Shown here in pieces: positions 1-8,774 of a stretch of 64,000 nt of DNA. The stretch comes from Desulfosediminicola flagellatus (GTDB lineage Bacteria > Desulfobacterota > Desulfobulbia > Desulfobulbales > Desulfocapsaceae). Position 1 is the first letter of the stretch; the number at the start of each line of letters is the position of its first letter. The stretch covers positions 4,053,501-4,117,500 of the forward strand of contig NZ_CP050698.1 in NCBI RefSeq assembly GCF_005116655.2. The letters run 5' to 3'. Below the pieces are notes generated by a model. The model was not told the DNA's origin, did no database searches, and saw only the letters and a list, made by a program, of their open reading frames with translations. The translations under genes were made by a program, and so were the position numbers.

Positions 1-1149
1 CTGGATAGCATGCCTGCCGGAGCTCTGGTTGGAAGTGTTCTTGATACGCTGGCTCAAAGCATGGGGTTGTCGCTTGCAGCTATAGGAGATGGTCTTACCT
101 CGACCATCAGTGAGAGTGAGGTTTGGACAGGTTCGCTTAACCTTCTCTGGCCTTTGTATACCGGTGGCCGAATAACTGCCGCCCAGGATATAGCTGCTGC
201 AAGTGTCGCTGAAGCGAAGCAGCAGAGAAATTTAAAGCGTAATGACGTTTTTGAGGATCTCTGCAAACGTTACTTTGGGGTGGCATTTGCCGGGCAGATT
301 GTCGAGACCCGAAAGGAAGTTGAAAAAAGCCTGAGAATCCATCTCGAACATTCGAAACTTATGGTCGAGAACGGCCAGATCGCAGAAGTAGAACGATTAC
401 AGGCCGAAGCTTCTTACGACAGGGCTAAGGTTGATCGGGAAAAATCAGAACAGGATTTACGGATTGCAGAGGCGGCTTTAGATAGCATTCTGCAACATGA
501 GGAATCGCTACAACCTGCAAGCCCGCTTTTTATCTACCGTAACCTGCCACCGGTGCAGACGTTTATCGACCAGACCCTGGCCGGTTATCCGGGTCTGGCA
601 ATTCTTGATGCTAAAGAGGATATGGCCAAGGGGCTTACCCGGGCGGAAAAAGGCAAATATTACCCGGAGGTCGCGCTTCTCGGTCACTACAGTCTGTATG
701 AAGAGGATAGTCTGGCAATGGAACTTACCCCCGACTGGTTTGTCGGTGTTACTGTCAGCGTCCATTTGCTCGATCGATCCGGCAGAGGCGGCAAACTTCA
801 GGCTGCCAGGAGTCTCACAACACGGGTGGAAGCTCTGCGCAACCAGGCCAGAGAAGATCTTGCCCTCCTGGTTGAGAAGACCTATCGCGAGGCTGAACAG
901 GCTATAGCCGAGCATGACGGCCTTGCTTCAAGTCTCAGACTCGCCGAAAAAACAGTTGAGCTGCGGGAAAAAGCCTTTAATCAGGGGTTGGCCACTTCGC
1001 TTGATGTTATCGACTCAAGATTGTATGTGGCAGGTGTAAAAAGTCAGCGTTCATATGCCGCCTACACCTATGTCACCAGACTTGCCAGACTGCTTGCTAT
1101 CAGCGGCGGAATGGATGAATTTATCACCTACCAACAGAGTGATCAGTAA
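1..1149 (+). CDS. TolC-family outer-membrane efflux protein, 5' end missing
   Basis: Outer-membrane channel component of a tripartite exporter. The reading frame is open through base 1, so the gene starts before the window and the ATG at 10 is probably internal. The visible 382 codons show the two-fold layout of the family: a long helical, Glu/Lys/Ala-rich stretch (residues about 50-165), a strand segment with PEVALLGHYSLYEED, then a second helical stretch ending in RLARLLAISGG. The next gene, an HlyD-type adaptor, starts 10 bases after the stop, and two ABC-2 permeases follow, so this is the outer channel of that pump. Which substrate is exported cannot be told. Confidence 0.85.
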   Translation: MDSMPAGALVGSVLDTLAQSMGLSLAAIGDGLTSTISESEVWTGSLNLLWPLYTGGRITAAQDIAAASVAEAKQQRNLKRNDVFEDLCKRYFGVAFAGQIVETRKEVEKSLRIHLEHSKLMVENGQIAEVERLQAEASYDRAKVDREKSEQDLRIAEAALDSILQHEESLQPASPLFIYRNLPPVQTFIDQTLAGYPGLAILDAKEDMAKGLTRAEKGKYYPEVALLGHYSLYEEDSLAMELTPDWFVGVTVSVHLLDRSGRGGKLQAARSLTTRVEALRNQAREDLALLVEKTYREAEQAIAEHDGLASSLRLAEKTVELREKAFNQGLATSLDVIDSRLYVAGVKSQRSYAAYTYVTRLARLLAISGGMDEFITYQQSDQ

Positions 1150-1159
1150 AGGATCTGCT

Positions 1160-2137
1160 ATGCGTGTAATAAAGACATTATTGTTATTTCTGGTTGCGGC
1201 AGTAGTCACAGGCTGGCTCTGCTATAGTTTTTGGCTGGCTTATCAGCCGGTGCCCACAGTCCTTCAGGGGCAGATTGAGGCCCAGCAGTATAATATATCT
1301 TCCAAGGTTCCCGGACGGGTAGATCAGATCCTGGTGAAAAAGGGAGATGTGGTTAGCAAAGGGCAACTGATATTTACCATTTACAGCCCCGAGATAGAGG
1401 CCAAACTGAGTCAGGCAAAAGCGGGTCAGGATACAGCCGATGCTATGGTAGAACAGGCAGAACAAGGTGCACGGTCCCAGGAAATCGCAGCCGCCCGTGA
1501 TCAATGGAAGCAGGCTGGGGCCGCCGTAGATTTACTGGAGAAGACCTACACCCGTATTGAGAACCTCTACAATAGCGGTGTAGTCCCCGAACAGAAACGG
1601 GATGAAGTCTACACCCAGTTAAAGGCTGCCAGGTATACCGAGAATTCGGCCTTGCAGCTCTATCAGATGGCTCAGGAAGGTGCACGGGAAGAGACCAAAA
1701 AAGCAGCGGCTGGCAAGGCCCGAATGGCGGCAGGCGCAGTAGCAGAAGTTGAAGCTTATGCAGCCGATACGCGCATTGAAAGCTGGCATAACGGTGAAGT
1801 TTCCCAGCTGCTTTTGCAAAGCGGTGAGCTTGCCCCGCAGGGGTTTCCGGTGGTAACCATTGTCGATATGGATGACAGCTGGGCGGTCTTTCACATACGT
1901 GAAGATATGCTGAGTAAATACAACAAAGGGCAGGAGTTCAAAGCGACTATTCCCGCGCTGGGCGAAGAACAGTATACCCTTAAAGTGAATCATGTTTCGG
2001 TGATGGGAGACTTTGCCACCTGGCGCGCGACAAACACCAGCAAGGGTTTTGACATGCGGACCTTTGAGATTGAGGCGCGACCTGTAGAGCCGATCAAGGG
2101 TCTCAGAGTTGGTATGAGTGTTCTGATAGCTGAATGA
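1160..2137 (+). CDS. HlyD-family membrane-fusion (periplasmic adaptor) protein
   Basis: Adaptor that links an inner-membrane transporter to the TolC-like channel. I take the ATG at 1160 because AAAGGA sits just upstream and the protein then opens with one membrane helix (MRVIKTLLLFLVAAVVTGWL). A longer in-frame start at 1055 would overlap the TolC-like gene. A lipoyl-like half motif (NISSKVPGRVDQILVKKGD) follows, then a long Ala/Gln/Glu-rich coiled coil (about residues 85-195), then a beta-barrel region with LAPQGFPVVTIVDMDDSW. The 325-residue length is normal for the family. It overlaps the following permease by 4 bases (ATGA), so the genes are translationally coupled. Confidence 0.88.
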   Translation: MRVIKTLLLFLVAAVVTGWLCYSFWLAYQPVPTVLQGQIEAQQYNISSKVPGRVDQILVKKGDVVSKGQLIFTIYSPEIEAKLSQAKAGQDTADAMVEQAEQGARSQEIAAARDQWKQAGAAVDLLEKTYTRIENLYNSGVVPEQKRDEVYTQLKAARYTENSALQLYQMAQEGAREETKKAAAGKARMAAGAVAEVEAYAADTRIESWHNGEVSQLLLQSGELAPQGFPVVTIVDMDDSWAVFHIREDMLSKYNKGQEFKATIPALGEEQYTLKVNHVSVMGDFATWRATNTSKGFDMRTFEIEARPVEPIKGLRVGMSVLIAE

Positions 2138-3306
2138 TGACCGCTGACCACTCCACTACACAGCGCCCATCCGAATGGCGCCTGCTTGCAGCTGACCCTT
2201 GGCTGTTATCGCTTGTCAGCTGGGTTCCGCCTGTACTCTTTCTGCTTATCTATGCAATTTTCTCGCAGGGGTTAACGCGGGATTTACCGATTGGCGTGGT
2301 TGATCTCGACCAGAGCAGGCTGTCGCGTTCAATGATACGCTACTATGACGCCAGTCCGACACTTGCGGTGCAAGCACATTATTCGTCTCCGCTGGAGGGA
2401 AGTGCTGCCATGCGTGGCGGTGATATCTATGGTCTGGTTATCATCAGCGCCGATATGGAAAAAGATGCGATACTAGGGCATCCTCCAGAGATCGAAGCGT
2501 ATTATAACAGTCAGTTTCTATTAATCGGCAAACTGGTAAAAAGTGCAATTCTTGAAGCACACGGTACGGCTGTAGCGAAAATCGATACTTTAAAGCACCT
2601 CAGTTCAAGCACCCCGGAGATCGGCCAGGCAATGGCTGCCGCTATGCCAGTCGGTAGTCAGATGACATCACTCTATAATATAAGCAGGAACTATGCTCAA
2701 TTTCTTGTATCTGCGATTATCCCGGCTCTCTGGCAGATACTCGTGGTAGTCACCACCGTTCTTGCTCTGGCAGCTGAACTGCGGCGGGGAGGTCTTGGCT
2801 TATGGTTAGGTACAACCCCGGTTCGCTCTCTGCTGGCGAAGATAGTACCATACACTCTGCTCTTCTGGTTACATGGCATAATTTTTTTACTTGGCATGTT
2901 TGTCTACGCCGGCTGGCCGATGCACGGTAACCTGAGTTTTCTTATTTTCAGTCAGCTGCTTACAGTCTGCGCCTGTCAGGCAGTCGGAGCACTGCTCTTC
3001 TTTGTAACTAGAGATGCTGCCCGCGGCCTTGGTATGGCTGCTGCCTACTCAGCGCCGGGCCTTGCTTTTATGGGTGTGACCTTTCCTGCCACAGATATGA
3101 CTCTACCTGCCAGAATCTGGCGGAGTCTTCTCCCTGTCAGTCACTATATCGATATTCAGATTGCTCAGGCCAATTATGGTGCAGCGCTGGTGCTTTCCCT
3201 TCCACAGTTGCGCAACCTGGCGTTTTTTATAGTTCCAGCACTGCTTGTTCTGCTGCTTGCGGTAAAGAATAGTCGTTTACTGCAAAAACATGAGGCTACA
3301 GCATGA
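2134..3306 (+). CDS. ABC-2 type transport permease
   Basis: Inner-membrane permease of the ABC2_membrane_3 type (YbhS/YhhJ-like). There is one N-terminal membrane helix, a large periplasmic domain of about 150 residues that includes the family pattern GVVDLDQSRLSRSMIRYYDAS, and then five or six membrane helices. It overlaps the HlyD gene upstream and the next permease downstream, each by 4 bases. ATG codons at 2134 and 2137 are both possible starts. The related E. coli YbhGFSR pump needs the ATPase YbhF, but no ATPase gene lies between or after these genes, so it must be upstream of the window or elsewhere. Confidence 0.85.
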   Translation: MMTADHSTTQRPSEWRLLAADPWLLSLVSWVPPVLFLLIYAIFSQGLTRDLPIGVVDLDQSRLSRSMIRYYDASPTLAVQAHYSSPLEGSAAMRGGDIYGLVIISADMEKDAILGHPPEIEAYYNSQFLLIGKLVKSAILEAHGTAVAKIDTLKHLSSSTPEIGQAMAAAMPVGSQMTSLYNISRNYAQFLVSAIIPALWQILVVVTTVLALAAELRRGGLGLWLGTTPVRSLLAKIVPYTLLFWLHGIIFLLGMFVYAGWPMHGNLSFLIFSQLLTVCACQAVGALLFFVTRDAARGLGMAAAYSAPGLAFMGVTFPATDMTLPARIWRSLLPVSHYIDIQIAQANYGAALVLSLPQLRNLAFFIVPALLVLLLAVKNSRLLQKHEATA

Positions 3307-4478
3307 CTCTTATTCAACTTATCCGACACGAGATCCGGGCTATTTTCACCAACCCTGCCCTGCTGCTCACCGTTTTCGGCGGGGTATTATTTTATAGTTT
3401 TCTCTATCCGCTCCCTTATGCGGCCCAGATTCCGCGAGAGCAGCAAATTATTGCTGTCAACCTCGATGACAGTCAACTCTCCCGACGCCTTATGCGGATG
3501 GTTGATGCCACTCCGCAGGTTCGAATCATCAGCCAGGCCCATTCACTGGCAGAGGCAAAGGATAGGATGATAGCTGAAAAGCTTGCTGGGATCCTCGTTA
3601 TTCCAGAACATTTCTACAGAGACCTGCTGCAGGGAAGACGACCGACATTATCGTATGCCGGAGATGCCAGCTACTTCCTGGTTTTCAGCACTGTACTTGA
3701 GGGCATGGCATCGGCAGGTGGCACACTCGCGGCTGAAGTGAAGGTCAGCCGATTACTGATGTCCGGGCAGGCGATGGAACTGGCCAGAGAACAGCATACT
3801 GCAGTGTCTCTGGAGCTTCATTCCATGTTCAACGAGGCTGGCGGGTATGTGAATTACGTTATTCCTGCAGTATTTGTACTGATCCTGCATCAGACACTGA
3901 TCATGGGAGCAGGAATTCTCGGTGGCAGACAGAATGAGCAGCAAAGGGATGGCGAATATCTCTATTGGCGAGATGCCTCTCCCTCTGTGTTACTGATAGT
4001 GAGAACAACGCTCTTTTTCATTATCTATACGCTGCTTTCGCTCTACTACTATGGTCCTGCATTTGCGATCTACGATATTCCGCGTCTTGCACATATAAGT
4101 GAGTTAGCTCTGCTTAACCTGCCCTTTTTGCTTTCGGCAACCTTTTTAGGTATATCTCTCGGCTGTATACTACCTCGTCGGGAACTTGCCACCTTACTGG
4201 TTCTGCTCTCCTCAATGCCACTGGTGTTTTTATGTGGTTTTGTCTGGCCAATATCTGCAATTCCGGCTCCTCTGGTTGCAGCAATCCAGTTTATTCCTGT
4301 GGCTCCGGCTATTCAGGCATTTGTGCTTTTAAACCAGATGGGTGCTGATTTCCATCAGATCTTGCCACATATTACTCAGCTCATCCTGCTTACAGTTCTT
4401 TATGGAGCTACAGCACTGATGCTTCTACGGTATAAATTACGACGATTGTCTCACTTACCTGCAGCCACTCCAGAGTGA
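3303..4478 (+). CDS. ABC-2 type transport permease (second subunit)
   Basis: Paralogue of the preceding permease, with the same plan: N-terminal helix, periplasmic domain carrying IAVNLDDSQLSRRLMRMVDAT, then a C-terminal bundle of about five helices (VNYVIPAVFVLILHQTLIMG and onward). The two 390-residue proteins probably form a heterodimer. It overlaps the first permease by 4 bases and is the last gene of the tolC-like/hlyD/permease/permease operon. No terminator-like hairpin with a T-run follows directly; about 210 bases separate it from the PEP-CTERM gene. Confidence 0.85.
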   Translation: MTLIQLIRHEIRAIFTNPALLLTVFGGVLFYSFLYPLPYAAQIPREQQIIAVNLDDSQLSRRLMRMVDATPQVRIISQAHSLAEAKDRMIAEKLAGILVIPEHFYRDLLQGRRPTLSYAGDASYFLVFSTVLEGMASAGGTLAAEVKVSRLLMSGQAMELAREQHTAVSLELHSMFNEAGGYVNYVIPAVFVLILHQTLIMGAGILGGRQNEQQRDGEYLYWRDASPSVLLIVRTTLFFIIYTLLSLYYYGPAFAIYDIPRLAHISELALLNLPFLLSATFLGISLGCILPRRELATLLVLLSSMPLVFLCGFVWPISAIPAPLVAAIQFIPVAPAIQAFVLLNQMGADFHQILPHITQLILLTVLYGATALMLLRYKLRRLSHLPAATPE

Positions 4479-4690
4479 ACGTAACCGAAAAAAACAGGTG
4501 ACATAAAAAAAGCATATCCATCTGTTCCCAAACAACAAATCCCCTACGTTGAAAAACTAAAAACCCATTGATACTGATCTTATTTATTGTTAGGTTAGTC
4601 CGATCTGATTCCAAATCAGACATGTAGCATAGTTTTTTGAAATGTATTTTTTATCTTTATCAACGTACGAATTTTTAAAGGGGAAAGACT

Positions 4691-6598
4691 ATGAAAGGTG
4701 TATTACGGGAGTCTAGCAGAGTAGTGCAGCACATCCGGCCATTACAAAAATTATGTTTTATGGTTTTGTCAACCACTGCGGTTACCGCTATATCCATTGG
4801 TACAGCGTATGCTACTCCCTTCAGCAGTTGGACGACCGTCGTAAACAACGGAGACTATTTACCGGGGTCTGCGACCAAAACTTTTTTTAGCTACAATCAG
4901 CCGTCGATTAACGACGAAGGGTTAGTGGTCTTTCGGGCTCGGGCTAAAGGGAGTCACGGAGGCGAAGAAGGTCACGAAGATGAAGGAGGTGAAGGGGGTC
5001 ACGGAGGTGAGAAAAAAAGCACATCGGCCAGTGACTCAATTGAAGAAACACTAGAGAGTAGCGGCAGTAGCAGTAGTGGCAGTGGCGGCAGTGGTAGTGG
5101 CAAAGGTGGCGGAACGATAGAGGGCATCTTCACTCGCGACATTTCGGTTGGTGACTCGTCGATCCTTGCTGTTGCCGTGAGACGTCAGAATGTCCCGACA
5201 CCTAATGGCCTTGAAGAAGAGAGCAAAAAACCTGTAGGAACCTTTAATAGTTTTCCTTCTTTCCCACGGATAGACGCATCTTCCGATACGTTGGCTTTCC
5301 GTGGACAATCATCACCCTCTTATGTCGCAATTGATTATAAGAATGATGTAATAAACAGCGGGACATCAGGGCTCTACGCTATCCTTGACAATACCGATGA
5401 ATTGATAACAGGAATCCGTAACATTGATCCAGATGGTGGAATATCAGAATATCTTGTTCCTGGGGAGGGAGGCCGCTTTGAACAGTTTCCTGGTGCGCCT
5501 TCTCCAACCACTGATCCCGATACTGGTAATAACCTCATCGCATTCAAGGGCAACTGGACTGATACCGAAGGCAATGGGCAGACCGGAGTCTATTACCGCG
5601 ACATACTGGCAAACGGAAACGTCGTGAAGATCGCCGAACGGGGTGATGACATCCCGAAGGGTGCTCTTCCAGCAGGAAATGAATCTTTTACGTTCGGCTC
5701 TACTGCGCCGCCGAGCGCAGCAGCAGGAAAAATGGTCTTTACCGGCTTAGATAACGAAGATGCTCCGACAGCTGGCGGTATCTTCATGGCGGATCTCAAA
5801 GAAGATGCGTCGCTGAAAACTATAGCTGGCTTCAAGACAGAAGTTCCTTCCAATTTCATCCCTTTTTCTTCGGTTGAGACATCCAGCCTGGAAAATAATC
5901 CACCTACACTCAATGCATTTGGCGAAGGGCTGTCGTTCGATGGACGATACGTCGGTTTCTGGGCCGGTTGGGGGGACGATACAATTAAGCGGGATCTCAC
6001 ATGCAAATCAGATGGCAAGGACAAGGGATGCGCAGGGGAGACTAAATACGTTTCTAAAAATCAGGGTATTTTCCTTGCTGATACAGAAGCGGATAAGCTC
6101 TTTCTTGTCGCGGAGACAGGACCCACCTTTGAGGGGCAGACCGATTACTTTGAAGACTTTCTGTTTTGGAATTTTTCAGGTAATCCTGACGGGGAAGAAG
6201 GTCTTGAGTCTGCCAAATGGAGATCATCAGCGTTTCTCGCAGTTGATGGCAATGACATTGTCTTTAAGGGGCTTAAGGCGAATGGCGAGGAAGGTCTTTA
6301 TGGTGCATTGAATGTAGATGTAACTGATCAATTTGACTATGACAATCTGTTCACCATTCTCACTCTTGGTATGGACGGCGGCTTACTGGATGAGATGGCT
6401 GAAGGCTTGCCAATAGCTTCCTTAGGTATTGAGCGTGATGGGTTCCGTAATGGTAACTTGGCAATTACTGCCAGCATGACAGATGGTGAATCAAATTGGT
6501 CTGGTGTCTATGTCGCTCCGGTTCCGGAACCTGGCACAGGGGTTCTATTTGCTCTAGGACTCGGCGGCTTAGGGTTCTGGCGAAGACGGAAGGCATAA
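4691..6598 (+). CDS. PEP-CTERM sorting-domain protein, secreted
   Basis: Exported surface or matrix protein of unknown function. It has a long signal peptide ending near AYA-T (residues 39-42), a body of about 560 residues rich in beta structure, and at the C terminus the PEP-CTERM tripartite signal: VPEP (611-614), a hydrophobic Gly/Leu segment, and the basic tail FWRRRKA. By family knowledge an exosortase would cleave and sort it; none is encoded here. Repeated FRxxx...GIF/GVY units (FRARAKG, GIFTRD, GVYYRD, GLYGAL) suggest propeller-like repeats. An odd Gly/Glu/His-rich run (87-108) and a Ser/Gly run (123-141) interrupt the first unit. AAGGGGAAAG precedes the start. It appears monocistronic. 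Confidence 0.85.
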   Translation: MKGVLRESSRVVQHIRPLQKLCFMVLSTTAVTAISIGTAYATPFSSWTTVVNNGDYLPGSATKTFFSYNQPSINDEGLVVFRARAKGSHGGEEGHEDEGGEGGHGGEKKSTSASDSIEETLESSGSSSSGSGGSGSGKGGGTIEGIFTRDISVGDSSILAVAVRRQNVPTPNGLEEESKKPVGTFNSFPSFPRIDASSDTLAFRGQSSPSYVAIDYKNDVINSGTSGLYAILDNTDELITGIRNIDPDGGISEYLVPGEGGRFEQFPGAPSPTTDPDTGNNLIAFKGNWTDTEGNGQTGVYYRDILANGNVVKIAERGDDIPKGALPAGNESFTFGSTAPPSAAAGKMVFTGLDNEDAPTAGGIFMADLKEDASLKTIAGFKTEVPSNFIPFSSVETSSLENNPPTLNAFGEGLSFDGRYVGFWAGWGDDTIKRDLTCKSDGKDKGCAGETKYVSKNQGIFLADTEADKLFLVAETGPTFEGQTDYFEDFLFWNFSGNPDGEEGLESAKWRSSAFLAVDGNDIVFKGLKANGEEGLYGALNVDVTDQFDYDNLFTILTLGMDGGLLDEMAEGLPIASLGIERDGFRNGNLAITASMTDGESNWSGVYVAPVPEPGTGVLFALGLGGLGFWRRRKA

Positions 6599-6740
6599 CC
6601 GTAACGAACCAGTGCTGAAATAGCGGTGGCAGGAGCATCTTCCAAATAACTGGAATACTAAACCAAGTGTAAGAATTGCTCCAGTTCCTCGATTCCGCCG
6701 TAATCGTCCGATTAAAAACATCTATCCTAACTACACGATA

Positions 6741-6780
6741 AAAAAAGGGTCTCTTATAGAAGAGACCCTTTTTTTATTTT
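6741..6780. terminator. Bidirectional rho-independent terminator
   Basis: A 9-bp stem (GGGTCTCTT / AAGAGACCC, 4-base loop) is preceded by six A and followed by seven T, so it can work on both strands. It sits between the PEP-CTERM gene (+) and the converging dctM gene (-). Confidence 0.9.
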
Positions 6781-6900
6781 TCATTTTTTCAGATGGAACC
6801 TTCTGCTCAACGCATAGCCAATCCGTTGTGATTCACAACCTGAAACATAAAATCTAAGAATCTGATAGTATATATCTAATCTCATCTATATCGATTTTTT

Positions 6901-8151
6901 CTAGTAAAACAGCAATGGTACAAATGTTGTCATGAGAAGCACCGAAATAAGTAGCAATAGCATAGGAAGAATTTGCTTACTGAGTCTTTCAAGACTCTCA
7001 CCCGTAATCGAACTTGCAACATACAAGTTGATGGCAACAGGTGGTGTTATCATGCCGATGGCAAGCCCCATAACAATGACGATACCGAAATGGACCAGAT
7101 TGATTCCAAGTTGCTCAACTACCGGGAGAAACACAGGGGTCAGAATGATAAGTGCTGAAGCTGTTTCCATAAAAATACCAGCGATCAGAATAACCACATT
7201 TATAAGTAGCAGAATGAGCAATGGATTTTCTGTAATCGAAAGCACTGCATTGGCAATCTCTGAAGGTATCGACCAGTTGGCAAGCACCCAGCTGAAAATC
7301 TTCGATGTGGCAATAAGAAACATGATCATCGCCATTGTAATGCCTGAGTTGATAATGACGGAATAAAGCTGTTTCAGGTTGATATCGCGGTAAACAAAAA
7401 GAGCGACGAAAATTGCGTAGTCAACAGCAATGACCGCGGACTCAGATGGCGTGAAAAAACCTGAGAAAATACCGCCTAATATAATGATCGGTGTAAGCAG
7501 ACCAAAGAAGGCAATCTTGAAATGATTAAAGATATTTTTGAGACTGAATTTACCACCGATAGGGTAATTCTTTTTCTTGGCAACATAGACCGAATAGATC
7601 ATCAGAATTCCACCCATGAGCACACCTGGCAGAAATCCGTTAAGAAAAAGTTGAGCAACCGAGACATCAGCAATTATTGCATAGAGAATCATTGGCACAC
7701 TGGGTGGAATAATTACACCGATTGTGCCGGATGCCGCGATAAGCGCAGCAGCAAAAGGAACGTCATAGCCCTTCTTTTTCATCTCAGGAATAAGTGGAGT
7801 ACCTATAGCTGCAGTTGTGGCTGCAGATGAACCGGAGATAGCTGCAAAAAACATAGAACCAAGTACAGCTACAAGTGCCAGGCCTCCACGAATCCAGCCA
7901 ATACAGGCATCAGCAAAATCGACAAGCCTTTTAGAAACGTTTCCTTTGGCAAGTAAATCCCCTGCTAAAATAAAGAAGGGAATTGCTATCATCGGAAACG
8001 AATCGGTACCTACAAACATTCGCTGTGGCAACAGCACCAGATTTAAATCGTTCATGCTAAGGATAATGAGCGACGAGAATCCAATGGCAAGAGCAATTGG
8101 CATGCCTGTGAGAATCAAAGCAAAGAGCGATAAGAAAAGAATCCAGCCCAT
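6901..8151 (-). CDS. dctM: TRAP transporter large permease DctM
   Basis: Large membrane subunit of a DctPQM-type TRAP transporter, which takes up a carboxylate driven by a sodium gradient. It has about twelve hydrophobic helices and typical DctM patterns such as GSMFFAAISGSSAATTAAIG and GVIIPPSVPMILYA. The start MGWILFLSLFAL at 8151 fits the family N terminus; a longer frame to 8193 would run into dctQ. The dctQ stop lies one base upstream, so the genes are coupled. With dctQ and dctP it forms a minus-strand operon in the order P-Q-M. It lies beside the lactate-like module, so a short hydroxyacid or dicarboxylate substrate is plausible but not shown. Confidence 0.92.
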   Translation of the reverse strand: MGWILFLSLFALILTGMPIALAIGFSSLIILSMNDLNLVLLPQRMFVGTDSFPMIAIPFFILAGDLLAKGNVSKRLVDFADACIGWIRGGLALVAVLGSMFFAAISGSSAATTAAIGTPLIPEMKKKGYDVPFAAALIAASGTIGVIIPPSVPMILYAIIADVSVAQLFLNGFLPGVLMGGILMIYSVYVAKKKNYPIGGKFSLKNIFNHFKIAFFGLLTPIIILGGIFSGFFTPSESAVIAVDYAIFVALFVYRDINLKQLYSVIINSGITMAMIMFLIATSKIFSWVLANWSIPSEIANAVLSITENPLLILLLINVVILIAGIFMETASALIILTPVFLPVVEQLGINLVHFGIVIVMGLAIGMITPPVAINLYVASSITGESLERLSKQILPMLLLLISVLLMTTFVPLLFY

Positions 8152-8152
8152 A

Positions 8153-8668
8153 TCATGCCTCCTTTTTTGCTGCTGGTAACCAGATATGTACAAACTGGTT
8201 GAGAAGATGCACGCACAACACTGAAAAACTGATCGGGATGATCATGTATATGTACCGCATCTTTATTCCCATTGCTGGAGACACCTGGAATATCTGTACG
8301 TTAAAAAGGAATATACTGTACCAGATTGTGACCCCGAAAAAGATGGCCATGAGAATACAGGAAAGTGTTTGCACGATTTTTTGCATTCGAGCAGGCAGTA
8401 GATCGACCAGAAAGGTGACCGCAATATGAGCGCCTTTTTTAAAAGCTACTGTAGTACCGATAAAACTACTCCAGACAAGCAGATACCGTGAGAGTTCCTC
8501 ACTCCAACTCAGCGCCGTAAAAAATACGCGAAAAATAATCTGGGCGGTGATCAGAACGATCATGGCACTCAGGGTGATAAATAGTGCGAAACGAAAAAAG
8601 CTGTCAAGCCTGTCGCTGATCTTTTGCAAGTGGTATGTAAAGAAGGTCATAGATAAACCAGAAAACAT
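8153..8668 (-). CDS. dctQ: TRAP transporter small permease DctQ
   Basis: Small four-helix membrane subunit of the TRAP system, which binds DctM. It has four hydrophobic segments and the DctQ-type motif around FFTALSWSEELSRYLLVWSS. The start is uncertain: ATG at 8668 or at 8650 (MTFFTYHLQK), neither with a strong ribosome-binding site; the shorter form has a more typical N terminus. It is separated from dctP by a 100-base gap that carries a strong stem-loop. Confidence 0.9.
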   Translation of the reverse strand: MFSGLSMTFFTYHLQKISDRLDSFFRFALFITLSAMIVLITAQIIFRVFFTALSWSEELSRYLLVWSSFIGTTVAFKKGAHIAVTFLVDLLPARMQKIVQTLSCILMAIFFGVTIWYSIFLFNVQIFQVSPAMGIKMRYIYMIIPISFSVLCVHLLNQFVHIWLPAAKKEA

Positions 8669-8734
8669 GAATCGGTAGAGATGACAATTCTAAGAAGAAT
8701 ATGATAGTAGGGGATTATCCTGAATGTGTAAAAT

Positions 8735-8764
8735 CCCCGACACGCTCTATGAGCGGAGTCGGGG
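8735..8764 (-). other. Stem-loop between dctP and dctQ
   Basis: CCCCGAC...CGCTC pairs with GAGCG...GTCGGGG around a 3-base loop. No T-run follows on the minus strand, so it is more likely an RNA-stabilising or partial-termination element that makes dctP mRNA more abundant than dctQM mRNA than a full terminator. This is inference. Confidence 0.6.
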
Positions 8765-8774
8765 ACTCACAATC

